DNA from: a virus
Reading direction: 5' to 3' (one strand)
Virus record (IMG/VR): IMGVR_UViG_3300042521_001271
Span: 1 to 24,010 of that record
DNA: 24,010 nt
In this document: positions 1 through 8,689 of the stretch, piece by piece
Numbering within the stretch: the first letter of the stretch is position 1
How the letters are laid out: each line of letters opens with the position of its first letter
The notes under the pieces: generated by a model
Told to the model about the DNA's origin: nothing
Seen by the model: only the letters and a program-made list of their open reading frames with translations
Databases searched by the model: none
Made by a program: the position numbers and the translations under genes

Positions 1-857
1 ACAATACATTGATAAACAATGAAATTGTAGATGAAGTTAGGGCATTGGAAGAATCACAAAATGCTCCATCTGCAATTTTACTTGAAAATAATCTAACAAA
101 CAACACTCACAAAGTTGTTTTTATAACTTTTCCTGATAACGGTCATTTTGATGTGTCAACATTGTACAGTGAAATATTTCAAAAAAAAGCTCAAACAGTA
201 TTAGACGTATATGAAGATAAAATTCAAATAGAGAAAGGATATAGCTTTAATACTTTAAATTTAGAAAATAGTTACGATGAAGATTTAACGATTAGGAAAG
301 AGGTTAAATTAGCATTTGATGCTTGGAGTCCATACTATAAAAGATTTTTAGATTCTTGTTTTAATTGTTTTGATGGAGAAAGTGACAATTATTTAAACGG
401 TCTCTATTCTAGCACAAACAAATTATATAATCGTTTAATTTGTCATGAATATCCAGATGCTCAATTTGATCGTGACAAAAATATAATCGAACAACTATGT
501 GAATTATATAAAATTACAGAAACAAATCAAGATAAGTTTGATTTAAATGAAATCATTCATAAATTGCAGCCAATATTGGCAAAAGAAAATTTAAAATTAA
601 ATTATAGATTAATACAGTCTAAAAATCAATTTCAAGAATTTGAAATTATGATTTATCCCATGGTACATGATGCAAGAAATGATATATTTTATTTTACCCT
701 AGATCATTTAAAAAATATAGAATTATTAAACTTTACAGTAGTAGAAGAATTAAAAAATTGGGAGTCTGATCGTAGAAAATTTGGACATATTTCTTTAAAA
801 ATAATCAAACAAGATCGTATAAGATTAGAAGTTTTAGCTTCTTATGGGGTGTTTTAA
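1..857 (+). CDS. Hypothetical protein, probably 5'-truncated by the window edge
   Basis: I do not recognise this protein. The frame is open to the left edge of the window. The first start-like codon is a TTG at 9, with no visible ribosome site, so the real start probably lies outside. At least 282 residues are visible, AT-rich in codon use, rich in Asn, Lys, Ile and Leu, with no signal peptide or membrane segment. It has scattered aromatic residues and mixed alpha/beta character. It is transcribed toward the tail-fibre genes. Its TAA (855-857) overlaps the TAA of the converging adhesin gene (854-856) on one TTAA palindrome, leaving no room for an intergenic terminator. Possible roles include a virion or host-takeover protein, but nothing in the sequence decides this. 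Confidence 0.7.
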   Translation, partial: NTLINNEIVDEVRALEESQNAPSAILLENNLTNNTHKVVFITFPDNGHFDVSTLYSEIFQKKAQTVLDVYEDKIQIEKGYSFNTLNLENSYDEDLTIRKEVKLAFDAWSPYYKRFLDSCFNCFDGESDNYLNGLYSSTNKLYNRLICHEYPDAQFDRDKNIIEQLCELYKITETNQDKFDLNEIIHKLQPILAKENLKLNYRLIQSKNQFQEFEIMIYPMVHDARNDIFYFTLDHLKNIELLNFTVVEELKNWESDRRKFGHISLKIIKQDRIRLEVLASYGVF

Positions 858-1888
858 TTATTGCTTGTAGCTCCAGCTAAAACTGACGTGCTTTCAATAG
901 AAACAACTCTATTGTAACCTTCAATAGAGCCGCCACCACCTCCTCCGCCTCCGCCAGAGCCGCCGCCGCTGCCTCCACCTCCTGCTTGGCAGTTTCCACC
1001 AGGACCTTGACTGCCACTACTACCATCATTACCCCTAGCTCCTGCAGAACCCCAACCTCCACCAGATCCACCAGATCCGCCAGCGCCGCCACCGTTGCCT
1101 GGATTATTCCCAGCATCTCCTCCTGCAGCAGTCACTAAAGTAAGTGTAGAGCCATTCCAGCTATATCCTTGACCCACGCCACCATTTCCACCAGATCCAC
1201 CGCTGTCACTTCCACCACCAACGCCGCTATCACAAGATTCACAATATTGCCAACCAGCAAAATCACAAGAAAAACCTCGTTTATTTCTACCTCCCCCACC
1301 TTCTTGTCCACCACCACCACCACCACCGCCAGATCCGCCGCCGCCATAAATTCCAGCACCAGTTCCAACAATTTGAATATTTGATAATGTTCTTAATGAT
1401 AAATTACCAGAACTTCCACTACCTCCTGTTCCCCCATTTCCACCACCACCTGCGCCAACAGAAGTTGCACGATGACCAAAAATACCTCCAGATGTTAATT
1501 GAATTTTAATAGTAGAGCCAGCACCTGATGGAATAGTTAATGCTGGATTTGAATTTTGTGAGATAATAGAGCCATTTACATTAATGGTTTTTCTAATTGG
1601 TTGTGTATAATCAGATCCAAATAAACTTGTGCTGGCGTTTAAATTTTCCTCTACATTTGTAATGTTAGCAGTTATTGAAACGTTTACTCCATACATATTA
1701 CTTGCAGAAATAGTTCCGCTTGTAGGAACGGAACCATTTGTTGAAGCAGTGGGGACATAAGTTCCATTCCTATACAGTTCACTCATAGAAACTGATCCTG
1801 AACCAGTTTCTTTTATTTTAGTTCTAAGTTCACTAAAAGAAACTGATCCCGAAGATGTAACTGGGTTGGTGACAATCTGTATGGTCAT
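854..1888 (-). CDS. Glycine-rich tail-fibre tip adhesin candidate
   Basis: This 344-aa protein probably sits at the fibre tip or distal tail and contacts the host surface. The N-terminal ~45 residues carry two copies of a short motif of the type SGSVS(F/M)SEL (around 13-21 and 30-38), which I have seen in cyanophage structural proteins. Residues ~50-140 look like a beta domain. Residues ~145-320 are an extreme glycine-rich block with runs of Gly broken by Ser, Asn and aromatic residues, plus four Cys (208, 216, 219, 300). The composition recalls the polyglycine-II sandwich adhesins (gp38 of S16/T2-like phages), but homology is not shown. It lies 9 nt downstream of the giant fibre gene, as gp38 follows gp37 in T-even phages, so it could be its adhesin or assembly partner. 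The function is inferred from composition and position. Confidence 0.6.
   Translation of the reverse strand: MTIQIVTNPVTSSGSVSFSELRTKIKETGSGSVSMSELYRNGTYVPTASTNGSVPTSGTISASNMYGVNVSITANITNVEENLNASTSLFGSDYTQPIRKTINVNGSIISQNSNPALTIPSGAGSTIKIQLTSGGIFGHRATSVGAGGGGNGGTGGSGSSGNLSLRTLSNIQIVGTGAGIYGGGGSGGGGGGGGQEGGGGRNKRGFSCDFAGWQYCESCDSGVGGGSDSGGSGGNGGVGQGYSWNGSTLTLVTAAGGDAGNNPGNGGGAGGSGGSGGGWGSAGARGNDGSSGSQGPGGNCQAGGGGSGGGSGGGGGGGGGSIEGYNRVVSIESTSVLAGATSNN
929..1456 (-). repeat. Glycine-codon-rich low-complexity tract
   Basis: This stretch encodes residues ~145-320 of the adhesin. It is built largely of GGN codons with GC content well above its AT-rich surroundings. The repetition also opens long antisense and off-frame reading frames that are not genes. 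Tracts like this can expand or contract by recombination and slippage, which suits host-range variation. Confidence 0.75.
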
Positions 1889-1897
1889 TTCTTTAAA

Positions 1898-4800
1898 TTA
1901 CTTATTTTCTAGTTTATCTAGTCTATTAGATAGTTCTTTGATCGCTTCAATAAGAAGAGGAACCAGTTTTTCATACTGAACCGTCAAGTAATCAGGATTT
2001 GCAGGTGCTGGTTTAACAGCTTCAGGAAGAACTGCTTGAACATCTTGAGCAGATACACCAGCAATTCTTTGATTTGAAGTAAATCCTAGGCTATATGCAA
2101 GATCATTAAAGTTGTAAGTAAATCCATGCAACTTGCAAACTTTATCAAGAGCATTTTCAATTGGTTCAATATTTGTTTTCAGTCTAATGTCAGAAGCAAA
2201 TGCTGTAATATCACCAGTTACTGATAAGTTATTAGATGATGGATTGTAATAAATTCCAGCATCAGTATAAAGATTTTCATTGGTTGCAGAAACATTGTTA
2301 CCATTTACAAAGGTTAGGTAGAAATTAGCATTAGTTGCAATGGCGTTAGTTTTAATCAGAGTTGCAGAATCAGCATTACCAGTAACATTTCCAGTGACAT
2401 TACCACTAACACTGCCTGTTAATGGACCACTGAAAGACGTTGCGGTAATAGTTCCAGCACTGAAGTTTCCAGAAGCATTACGTTGAACAACATAATTTGC
2501 CGTATTGGCTGATGTCGCATTAAGATTAATTGTCTTACTTTCGCTGTTATTAAATGCAGTGCTATTTGTGATTGTTAATGCACCAGAAACACCAATGCTA
2601 TACTGAAGTGCTCCGTTATATTGTGTTGCACTGACTGTACCAGCATTTAATTGACCAGTGAAGGTGGAGACTCCAGCAACTGTAAGACGATTAAGTGCCG
2701 CAGTACCTGCACTTTGTACAATATTATTGCCACTATTATTAAATGTGGTGATTCCTGTATGAACAGTGTTAGTATTATTCAGGAATGGTAATGTAGAAAT
2801 ACCACTTACATTTAATGTTGTTGGATTTAAAGTGTTAGCAACAACATTTTGAACAAATGTGGTTACACCAGAAACTCTCAATCTATTAAGTTCTGCGGTT
2901 CCTGCAGTTTGTTGGATATTATTAGCACTACCACTAAATGTAGCAATACCAGTTACACTTAAATTGGTTAATCCAATACCTGCTGTTCTTAAATTAGGGA
3001 ACGTTGCAACTCCTACTGTTTGTTCAATATTTCCACGGAATGTTGAAACACCTAAACAATCAATTGTACCAAATGTAATGTCATTGAATAAACCACCATT
3101 ATCAAAGGTAACAATACCTGTAACTCTAAGTTGCTGAACAATAGCACCACCATTTCTAATATCAAGAACGTCTCTTGGAATTGATGTATTAATACCAATC
3201 TTATCTGGTGTAATTACAGTAAGATTGGTTTCTTGGCTAACTAAACCAAATCTCTTCCAGTTGCTAGCACCAACGTTTACCCAACCAAGATAACCACCTG
3301 TAGTAGATGAAGAACTGAATACAATATCTCCTTGCGTTCCACTATAAGCTGGTGTAGAAATTCCAACGGTTAGTGATCTAGTCTGTGCAGCATTTCCCTT
3401 CATTAAGAATTGAACTGCCTCAATACCAGATGCAGAGTTTGAAGTTACTTTATTATAGAAGTTTAAAGGACCTCTGAATTCAGAGGATTGTACGTTACCA
3501 CTACCACCATTAACCTGTAAAGTATTGGCAATCGTAACATCATCATAACTTACAGAGAGGCTGGAGTCTGCTTCGCCAACAAATGTTTGAGTAGGAATAT
3601 TAACAGAGACTTCCTCGCCACTAACAGGATCAATAATCTTGTTACCAATGTAGAACTCACCAGTATCATTTGTACCAGTGTAAGCTACTGTACCACCATT
3701 TTGTGAAATAGATTGGGTTAATAACTGCTCCTCTCTGGTAAGGTTTCTATTTTGTCTTTGTGGTAAAGCAACAGAATAGTTACCATGACCAAAACCAACA
3801 TATTCAAATGTATGACCAGATGCACGAAGAATACTGTGTCTTCTTAGTTCAGTTGGAACTACTCGGATTCTTCTTAATGTAGAGTTAGCATCATGAGATT
3901 CTGCCTTTGTGCCAAACTGTCCTCTAAGAATATTTGCAGTATTAGTTGCAGTGCTGATACCACCAGAGATTCTCATAACCTCATGGTCAACCTGTACATA
4001 ATCACCAGTATTAAATCCAACAATACTTGCTAAAGTAATTGTGCTAGCAGTTGTGGTTAAACCTGCAGAAGAAATTGTACCAATACCTGCATAGAATGGA
4101 ATCATTCTACCGCCAAGTTTTTCATTAATTTGGCTGGTATTTTCATTTTGTGATGCAATAGCATTTCTAAGAAGAAATACACTTCCCCCAGTAAATGCAG
4201 CGGTATTAAATCCAGCGCCAACATAGAAAGTAAAGCTAGTAATTCCCAGTCTTTCTTTTAATGTAAAGGTTCCATTGTAAACTGTTTGCGCCGATCCTAC
4301 AATAGTAAACTTATTACCTACTGCAAGACCATGAGATTGTGAAGTAATTACAGTTACAATACCAGTGGTTGTATCTGTATATTGAATATCGGTGATTCCT
4401 TTAGTTTCATCCGAAAGATATAAGAATCCAGTATTCGCGCTAGTGTAAATGCCAGGATTTACTGATGAAGTTACAGTTACTGATCTTGTACTGGTAATGC
4501 CAGAGATTCTGAATAAACCATTATATCCGCTATAGAATCTATTTCCTGTTGTACCAACACCAACAACTTGAATACAATCTCCAACATTATTATTGAGTTC
4601 TTGAACTCTGACAATTGCCTGTTGCCAACCAGCACGAGTGGTAACACCAACAACAGCCATGGTTACGCCAATGCCATAACCAGAACCACCATCAACCAGA
4701 GTTACACCATTGATAGTACCAGCAGCACTGACTGAAATGTTTGCTGTAGCGCCTTCACCAGTAATTCCAATACCAATTAGAGATGCATTATAAAGAACCG

Positions 4801-7800
4801 TTGCAATACCACTATAACCATAGTTTGTACCAAAACCACTAATAGAAAGTCTTCTAATAGAATTTAAGTTATGTTGCACATCAGTATAGTAAGTGGTAAC
4901 ACCAGAAGTATGAATTGCATTTGTAATTGCAACACCAACTCTATTGTCTTTGAAGAAAGTCTCTACAACTTCTTTAGTAATGCTGTTTTCTCTATCATTT
5001 ACATGAACTTTTCCTAACTTTTCATTAGACGCATAGCTAACTGCAGCAATTGGATCGGTATCATAATTATCTCTATCTCTGGTAGGATATAGATTTGCAA
5101 TGTTTTGTGGGTATTCATCGCCGATAAAATAAGCATCATTAGGAGAAACATTATTAAGTAAGCATGTTAGATGGTAAATACCATCTGCTTTATTAAATTC
5201 TTGTTCTTGAACCGTATTAATTCTGTAAATTGTGTAGGTGTTTCTATATGCATCTCTAGAAACTGTTGGCAGATTTTCATCACGGCTGGATGAAACATTA
5301 ATATAAGCACCAGGATTTGAAGAAAGATTGACAGTAAATCCTTTGCTGCTGGTAATTCCTACGATTGGGAATACGCCATTAAATCCAGAATTAGCTGCGC
5401 CAACAGGGTTGTTTACACTCTTAATTTTATTAATTTTTACTCGGTCACCCGCATTTAAACTATGTGGTCTTTCTGTAACAACTGTACAGATTCCAGCAGA
5501 TTGATCGTGAACAACACTGTGAATAATTCTAAGATTTCTTTGATCTGTTGGATCAGTTACAGTTGCAAACTCAGCAGCGTTTCCAACTCCAACAGTTTTA
5601 CTTTCTTGAATAACATAACCAATTGAAGGTGGCTTAGCATTTGCTGCAGTTGTGCCATATTCTTTTGGAATGATGTATCTAAATCTATAAATTCTATCTT
5701 CTACAGCTCTAGTGTCAGACTGACGGGTAATATAAGACTTAGAGCTAGCATCTGTTAAGGATGATTTATATTGAATGAATGCTGGATAAATTGTATTTTG
5801 TGAGGTCGTTGCAGCACCAACAACATACCAATTTTTTCTTGCAGTATCATATTGAATTGGGTGACCAAAATCACCAGGAATCTTATCAGATACTCTACTT
5901 ACAATCGTAAGCAAACCACCAGAAGTATTTGATAATGTTAGAGGAACAGGTGTGCCTGTGATTGCATCATTAAAGCTCTTTGCAAGTTGTACTTGATTAG
6001 CAGACAATCCACTAACAATTGCATAATAAATGACATCTGCAGATAAGCCATCTGGCATTGCAGCATTATCACTGAATACTCTTACAGATTCTCCAGTAAA
6101 AAGTTCATGGTTTCTTTCAAGGTTAAATGTGGTATTTGATGTAATGCTATTAGCAGCGCCAACACGAATTACTTTATAAGACTTTTCTGCCGATGTAGTG
6201 CTTTCTCCCGAAGGAACCTGCATCAAAATTGGTGATGATACAGTTACTTCTGAAGATGCTGTAGAAACAACAACTTTTAAGAGTTCTCCAGACTTAGCAC
6301 CAATTCTATAAGAACTTAGAATGTTTGGTGGTGGATTATCAGGATCATTGAAATCGTAGAGATATAGTCTAGAAGTTGTACCTACGCCAGCTGTTGATGT
6401 TGACAGTCCAACATCTAAAGATACCCAACTTACGCTTTCTTCAGATTTATCAATTTCTTTTGGTGGAATGACGTGAGTAATATAACCAACATCATCACGA
6501 TCAAACGATTGAAGTTGATAACCTCTTGATACTAAAGATTTTGCACCAAAGTTGGAGTTGGAGTTGGTGATTGACATGTCACCACCAGACTCTGCTAAGA
6601 AGTGATTAGCAAATCCAATAGCAAAGATTGATACGCACTGAATGAATGCTCCATTAGCAGCACGAATATGATAATTATTATATGCTGGCTTGTAAATTGC
6701 CTTTGAGTTTAAATGTAAAGGCTTATTTGCGTTTGAAGTTGTATTATTGTCTTGATATTGCCCCGTAGTCTTATCATAAATTACAAACGCATCATCATCT
6801 TTTTGTAGACCAATACCAGTAAACTGTGCAACAACAATAGATTTGAATCCTGTTGCGCTTGCACCATCAGCATTAAGACCGCTCATGCCATAGGCTGATC
6901 TTAAGCTGCAGTTGAAAATATATGGGGAAGCACCACTTACGCTATCAGGTTCAACAATAAGAGTTTCTCCACCAGTTAAAGAAGGATTTAAAGCACCTGG
7001 AGTTGCACTTGCTCGATACTGGAATCTTCTAGCACTGGATACACCAACAACATAATAAGAACCATTGAAGACTGTAGATGTAAATCCACTAATTCTAACA
7101 GAATCATCAATGTTTAAACCATGATCTAGTGCGCTATCGACAGTTATAAGATTTCCTACTGCTGCAGCACTAGAAATGCCAATATCATTTGCGTTGACAG
7201 CACCAACAATTTTAAATTCTGGAGTATTTGGTTCAAAATCCAATGTTGATGGGAAATCACCAATTGCTCTACCCGAACTATCACCGTAAGCTTGAGCAAC
7301 TTTATAATAATACATCTGCAAATCAGATAATGCAGATGATGTTCCAACACCAACACCATTTACACCATCAGCATACTCAAATACTGCTAATTTGTGGTGA
7401 GAGAAGGTAGGTGTTTTAGTATTGCCATTGTAGTCATAATAAACCGAATTGTTTAGATCACCATCAAAGGCAGAAAACTGCCAAAAATAACAACCACCAG
7501 TAAGCTTAAACATTGCTGTACTGGTAATTCCTGCATTTGCTGGATCAGGAACAAATTTTGGTCTAATTTTTGTTTTACGAAGATCTAAACCAACAATTGA
7601 TGTTCCTCTTGGAACAATTACACCACCAATGGTAGAGTTAAACTTATAAAGAACGTTGGAAGGATCTTCAATGTCATAATTAGAGGTATTTGTTAATTCT
7701 GTTAATGATGCTAAATTACCATTAATATCTCTATATTGAACATTACCACCAACGTTTGCAACAGATAATCCAGGTCTGTTATCAACATTATAAGTACCTG

Positions 7801-8023
7801 GATAAACTAAAACTGTAGTTTTGTCAAACTTATCGTTATTTTGACCAATATTATACGAAAATCTTGCTGCTTCAATTAACGCCCTTTGAATCGTTTTGAA
7901 AGGTCTGGTTAACGAATTACCTTGGTTTTCAATACTATCGGTTGCGTCTAAATCTGATGGATTGACGTATAGAATGTTACCATCAGTGTTCTTTAAGAAA
8001 TTTTCTAATCTGCTTAAAGGCAT
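1898..8023 (-). CDS. Giant tail-fibre-like virion protein with C-terminal S74 chaperone domain
   Basis: This 2041-aa protein is probably a trimeric fibre or tailspike-like virion component. The N-terminus (about 1-120) has a pectin-lyase-like opening with phrases such as LTRPFKTIQRALIEAARFSY and VYPGTYNV, common in cyanophage structural proteins. The middle is long beta-rich sequence with many GVG, GITS and GSGYG turns. Residues ~1630-1800 form imperfect repeats. The last 98 residues begin SDIRLKTNIEP (Ser1944) and match the peptidase S74 intramolecular chaperone, which trimerises and in many fibres cleaves itself at the Ser; a coiled-coil tail ends the protein. It follows a TATAAATA late promoter. 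Related cyanophage proteins are sometimes labelled VrlC-like; I cannot confirm that here. Confidence 0.85.
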   Translation of the reverse strand: MPLSRLENFLKNTDGNILYVNPSDLDATDSIENQGNSLTRPFKTIQRALIEAARFSYNIGQNNDKFDKTTVLVYPGTYNVDNRPGLSVANVGGNVQYRDINGNLASLTELTNTSNYDIEDPSNVLYKFNSTIGGVIVPRGTSIVGLDLRKTKIRPKFVPDPANAGITSTAMFKLTGGCYFWQFSAFDGDLNNSVYYDYNGNTKTPTFSHHKLAVFEYADGVNGVGVGTSSALSDLQMYYYKVAQAYGDSSGRAIGDFPSTLDFEPNTPEFKIVGAVNANDIGISSAAAVGNLITVDSALDHGLNIDDSVRISGFTSTVFNGSYYVVGVSSARRFQYRASATPGALNPSLTGGETLIVEPDSVSGASPYIFNCSLRSAYGMSGLNADGASATGFKSIVVAQFTGIGLQKDDDAFVIYDKTTGQYQDNNTTSNANKPLHLNSKAIYKPAYNNYHIRAANGAFIQCVSIFAIGFANHFLAESGGDMSITNSNSNFGAKSLVSRGYQLQSFDRDDVGYITHVIPPKEIDKSEESVSWVSLDVGLSTSTAGVGTTSRLYLYDFNDPDNPPPNILSSYRIGAKSGELLKVVVSTASSEVTVSSPILMQVPSGESTTSAEKSYKVIRVGAANSITSNTTFNLERNHELFTGESVRVFSDNAAMPDGLSADVIYYAIVSGLSANQVQLAKSFNDAITGTPVPLTLSNTSGGLLTIVSRVSDKIPGDFGHPIQYDTARKNWYVVGAATTSQNTIYPAFIQYKSSLTDASSKSYITRQSDTRAVEDRIYRFRYIIPKEYGTTAANAKPPSIGYVIQESKTVGVGNAAEFATVTDPTDQRNLRIIHSVVHDQSAGICTVVTERPHSLNAGDRVKINKIKSVNNPVGAANSGFNGVFPIVGITSSKGFTVNLSSNPGAYINVSSSRDENLPTVSRDAYRNTYTIYRINTVQEQEFNKADGIYHLTCLLNNVSPNDAYFIGDEYPQNIANLYPTRDRDNYDTDPIAAVSYASNEKLGKVHVNDRENSITKEVVETFFKDNRVGVAITNAIHTSGVTTYYTDVQHNLNSIRRLSISGFGTNYGYSGIATVLYNASLIGIGITGEGATANISVSAAGTINGVTLVDGGSGYGIGVTMAVVGVTTRAGWQQAIVRVQELNNNVGDCIQVVGVGTTGNRFYSGYNGLFRISGITSTRSVTVTSSVNPGIYTSANTGFLYLSDETKGITDIQYTDTTTGIVTVITSQSHGLAVGNKFTIVGSAQTVYNGTFTLKERLGITSFTFYVGAGFNTAAFTGGSVFLLRNAIASQNENTSQINEKLGGRMIPFYAGIGTISSAGLTTTASTITLASIVGFNTGDYVQVDHEVMRISGGISTATNTANILRGQFGTKAESHDANSTLRRIRVVPTELRRHSILRASGHTFEYVGFGHGNYSVALPQRQNRNLTREEQLLTQSISQNGGTVAYTGTNDTGEFYIGNKIIDPVSGEEVSVNIPTQTFVGEADSSLSVSYDDVTIANTLQVNGGSGNVQSSEFRGPLNFYNKVTSNSASGIEAVQFLMKGNAAQTRSLTVGISTPAYSGTQGDIVFSSSSTTGGYLGWVNVGASNWKRFGLVSQETNLTVITPDKIGINTSIPRDVLDIRNGGAIVQQLRVTGIVTFDNGGLFNDITFGTIDCLGVSTFRGNIEQTVGVATFPNLRTAGIGLTNLSVTGIATFSGSANNIQQTAGTAELNRLRVSGVTTFVQNVVANTLNPTTLNVSGISTLPFLNNTNTVHTGITTFNNSGNNIVQSAGTAALNRLTVAGVSTFTGQLNAGTVSATQYNGALQYSIGVSGALTITNSTAFNNSESKTINLNATSANTANYVVQRNASGNFSAGTITATSFSGPLTGSVSGNVTGNVTGNADSATLIKTNAIATNANFYLTFVNGNNVSATNENLYTDAGIYYNPSSNNLSVTGDITAFASDIRLKTNIEPIENALDKVCKLHGFTYNFNDLAYSLGFTSNQRIAGVSAQDVQAVLPEAVKPAPANPDYLTVQYEKLVPLLIEAIKELSNRLDKLENK
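2620..3130 (-). repeat. Tandem degenerate repeats in the fibre shaft
   Basis: Within the giant fibre gene, roughly residues 1630-1800 repeat a unit of about 25-40 residues around the pattern (L)xVxGVxTF...G/N...NxxxxAGTAxLNRL. Clear copies start near 2695, 2880 and 3000. At the DNA level the copies are similar but diverged, which points to old duplication and a beta-helical or triple-beta shaft. Confidence 0.6.
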
Positions 8024-8055
8024 GGAAATATAACCATAAAGGAGCTATTATGGTT

Positions 8056-8063
8056 TATTTATA
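8056..8063 (-). promoter_or_regulatory. T4-type late promoter (TATAAATA)
   Basis: The minus strand reads TATAAATA, the exact T4 late promoter element recognised by gp55/gp33-modified RNA polymerase. It lies 32 nt before the start codon of the giant fibre gene and just beyond the 3' end of tRNA-Ala. This gives the fibre/adhesin pair its own late transcription, separate from the tRNA island. Start would be near 8050. Confidence 0.7.
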
Positions 8064-8066
8064 TCA

Positions 8067-8139
8067 TGGAGAATAGGGGACTTGAACCCCTGACTTGCAG
8101 CTTGCAAAGCTGCCACTCTACCAACTGAGTTAATTCCCC
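8067..8139 (-). tRNA. tRNA-Ala (anticodon UGC)
   Basis: A full cloverleaf is visible. The acceptor stem pairs 8133-8139 with 8068-8074 and contains the G3:U70 pair that identifies alanine tRNAs. The D stem is ACTC/GAGT. The anticodon stem GCAGC/GCTGC holds a TTTGCAA loop. The T arm has the loop TTCAAGT. The discriminator is A73 and CCA is not encoded. It is the last tRNA of the island. Confidence 0.95.
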
Positions 8140-8184
8140 TGGCGGCCCTTTTGTTTAACGGAGGAGTAGCCGATCCCCACTATA

Positions 8185-8209
8185 AGAATAAGATTTGGAC
8201 TCTTATTCT
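8185..8209. other. Perfect 9-bp hairpin between two tRNAs
   Basis: Positions 8185-8193 pair perfectly with 8201-8209 around a 7-nt loop. The surrounding 8140-8262 stretch between tRNA-Ala and tRNA-Thr has no convincing ORF. The arm resembles an anticodon arm in loop size (CCA on the minus strand, UGG on the plus), but no acceptor, D or T arm can be built around it. It could be a decayed tRNA, a processing signal or a small structured RNA. Confidence 0.45.
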
Positions 8210-8262
8210 GTTTGTAGGAAGAACCAGACATGTCACCTAATGAAGCACTTCTGGATCTTCCA

Positions 8263-8334
8263 AGCCCCCGACTGGATTTGAACCAGCGACCAATGGTTTA
8301 CAAAACCATTGCTCTACCACTGAGCTACAGAGGC
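8263..8334 (-). tRNA. tRNA-Thr (anticodon UGU)
   Basis: A cloverleaf is visible. The acceptor GCCUCUG pairs with CGGGGGC through two G-U pairs. The D arm is followed by anticodon stem ATGGT/ACCAT with loop TTTGTAA, and the T arm has stem CTGG/CCAG and loop TTCAAAT. The discriminator is U and CCA is not encoded. Its 5' end is one base after the stop codon of the 89-aa gene upstream, so the tRNA must be cut from that mRNA. Confidence 0.95.
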
Positions 8335-8335
8335 A

Positions 8336-8605
8336 TTAATCTTGTGGCAACATTTCTGGATTTTCCAGTTCCAGTTCAAACAACATTGGATGACACTGCT
8401 CATCAATTAAATAAAATGATGTTCTGTATAAATCCTCTGGTTCGTACCTTCTTTCTTTGTCTGCCACTTCTATCAATTCCAGATCAGTAATTGACTCATC
8501 TGGAAGTTCGTCAAAAGTAAAAGGAATGCCTTCTATAAAGTACATCAAGACAATTTGCATTCCCTTGTTGTACCAAACATATCTAGCGTCAATACGATAT
8601 TTCAT
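8336..8605 (-). CDS. Conserved-looking hypothetical protein, 89 aa
   Basis: This is an acidic small protein beginning MKYRIDARYVWYNKGMQ, with phrases FTFDELPDES and YEPEDLYRTSFYLIDEQ; it resembles short hypothetical proteins of other cyanophages, function unknown. I chose the ATG at 8605. An in-frame ATG at 8695 would add 30 residues encoded by poly-A runs (nearly all Lys/Arg) and would reach almost to the tRNA-Leu, which looks like chance extension. A CTAAATA late-like element lies at 8626-8632. The stop codon is one base from tRNA-Thr. It sits in the tRNA island, probably read from the promoter in front of tRNA-Leu as well. Confidence 0.7.
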   Translation of the reverse strand: MKYRIDARYVWYNKGMQIVLMYFIEGIPFTFDELPDESITDLELIEVADKERRYEPEDLYRTSFYLIDEQCHPMLFELELENPEMLPQD

Positions 8606-8625
8606 TGACGATCTTTTCTTTTGTT

Positions 8626-8632
8626 TATTTAG
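8626..8632 (-). promoter_or_regulatory. Possible late-type promoter (CTAAATA)
   Basis: The minus strand has CTAAATA followed by A, 20 nt before the chosen start of the 89-aa gene. It differs from TATAAATA in the first bases. A similar CTAAATA occurs before gp4 at 19621. This could let the gene be read late too. Weak evidence. Confidence 0.3.
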
Positions 8633-8689
8633 ATACCAAAAAACCTTTTTGGCATTTTTTTGGCGGGATTTTTTTCCGACCTTTTTTGT

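Noticed and set aside
877-1371. Off-frame minus reading frames rich in Val, Leu, Ala and Glu inside the adhesin gene
   Set aside because: They arise from shifting the GGN-repeat tract and have no separate start signals or protein-like variety.
8140-8262. A fourth tRNA around the 9-bp hairpin
   Set aside because: No T-loop (TTC-type) or matching acceptor ends could be placed on either strand.
8230-8490. 86-aa plus-strand frame across tRNA-Thr
   Set aside because: It reads through the antisense of a well-formed tRNA and the end of the 89-aa gene.
8636-8660. Plus-strand terminator (CCAAAAA/TTTTTGG stem followed by T7)
   Set aside because: It looks like a terminator but no plus-strand gene precedes it; the tract is a set of A/T runs and the match may be chance.
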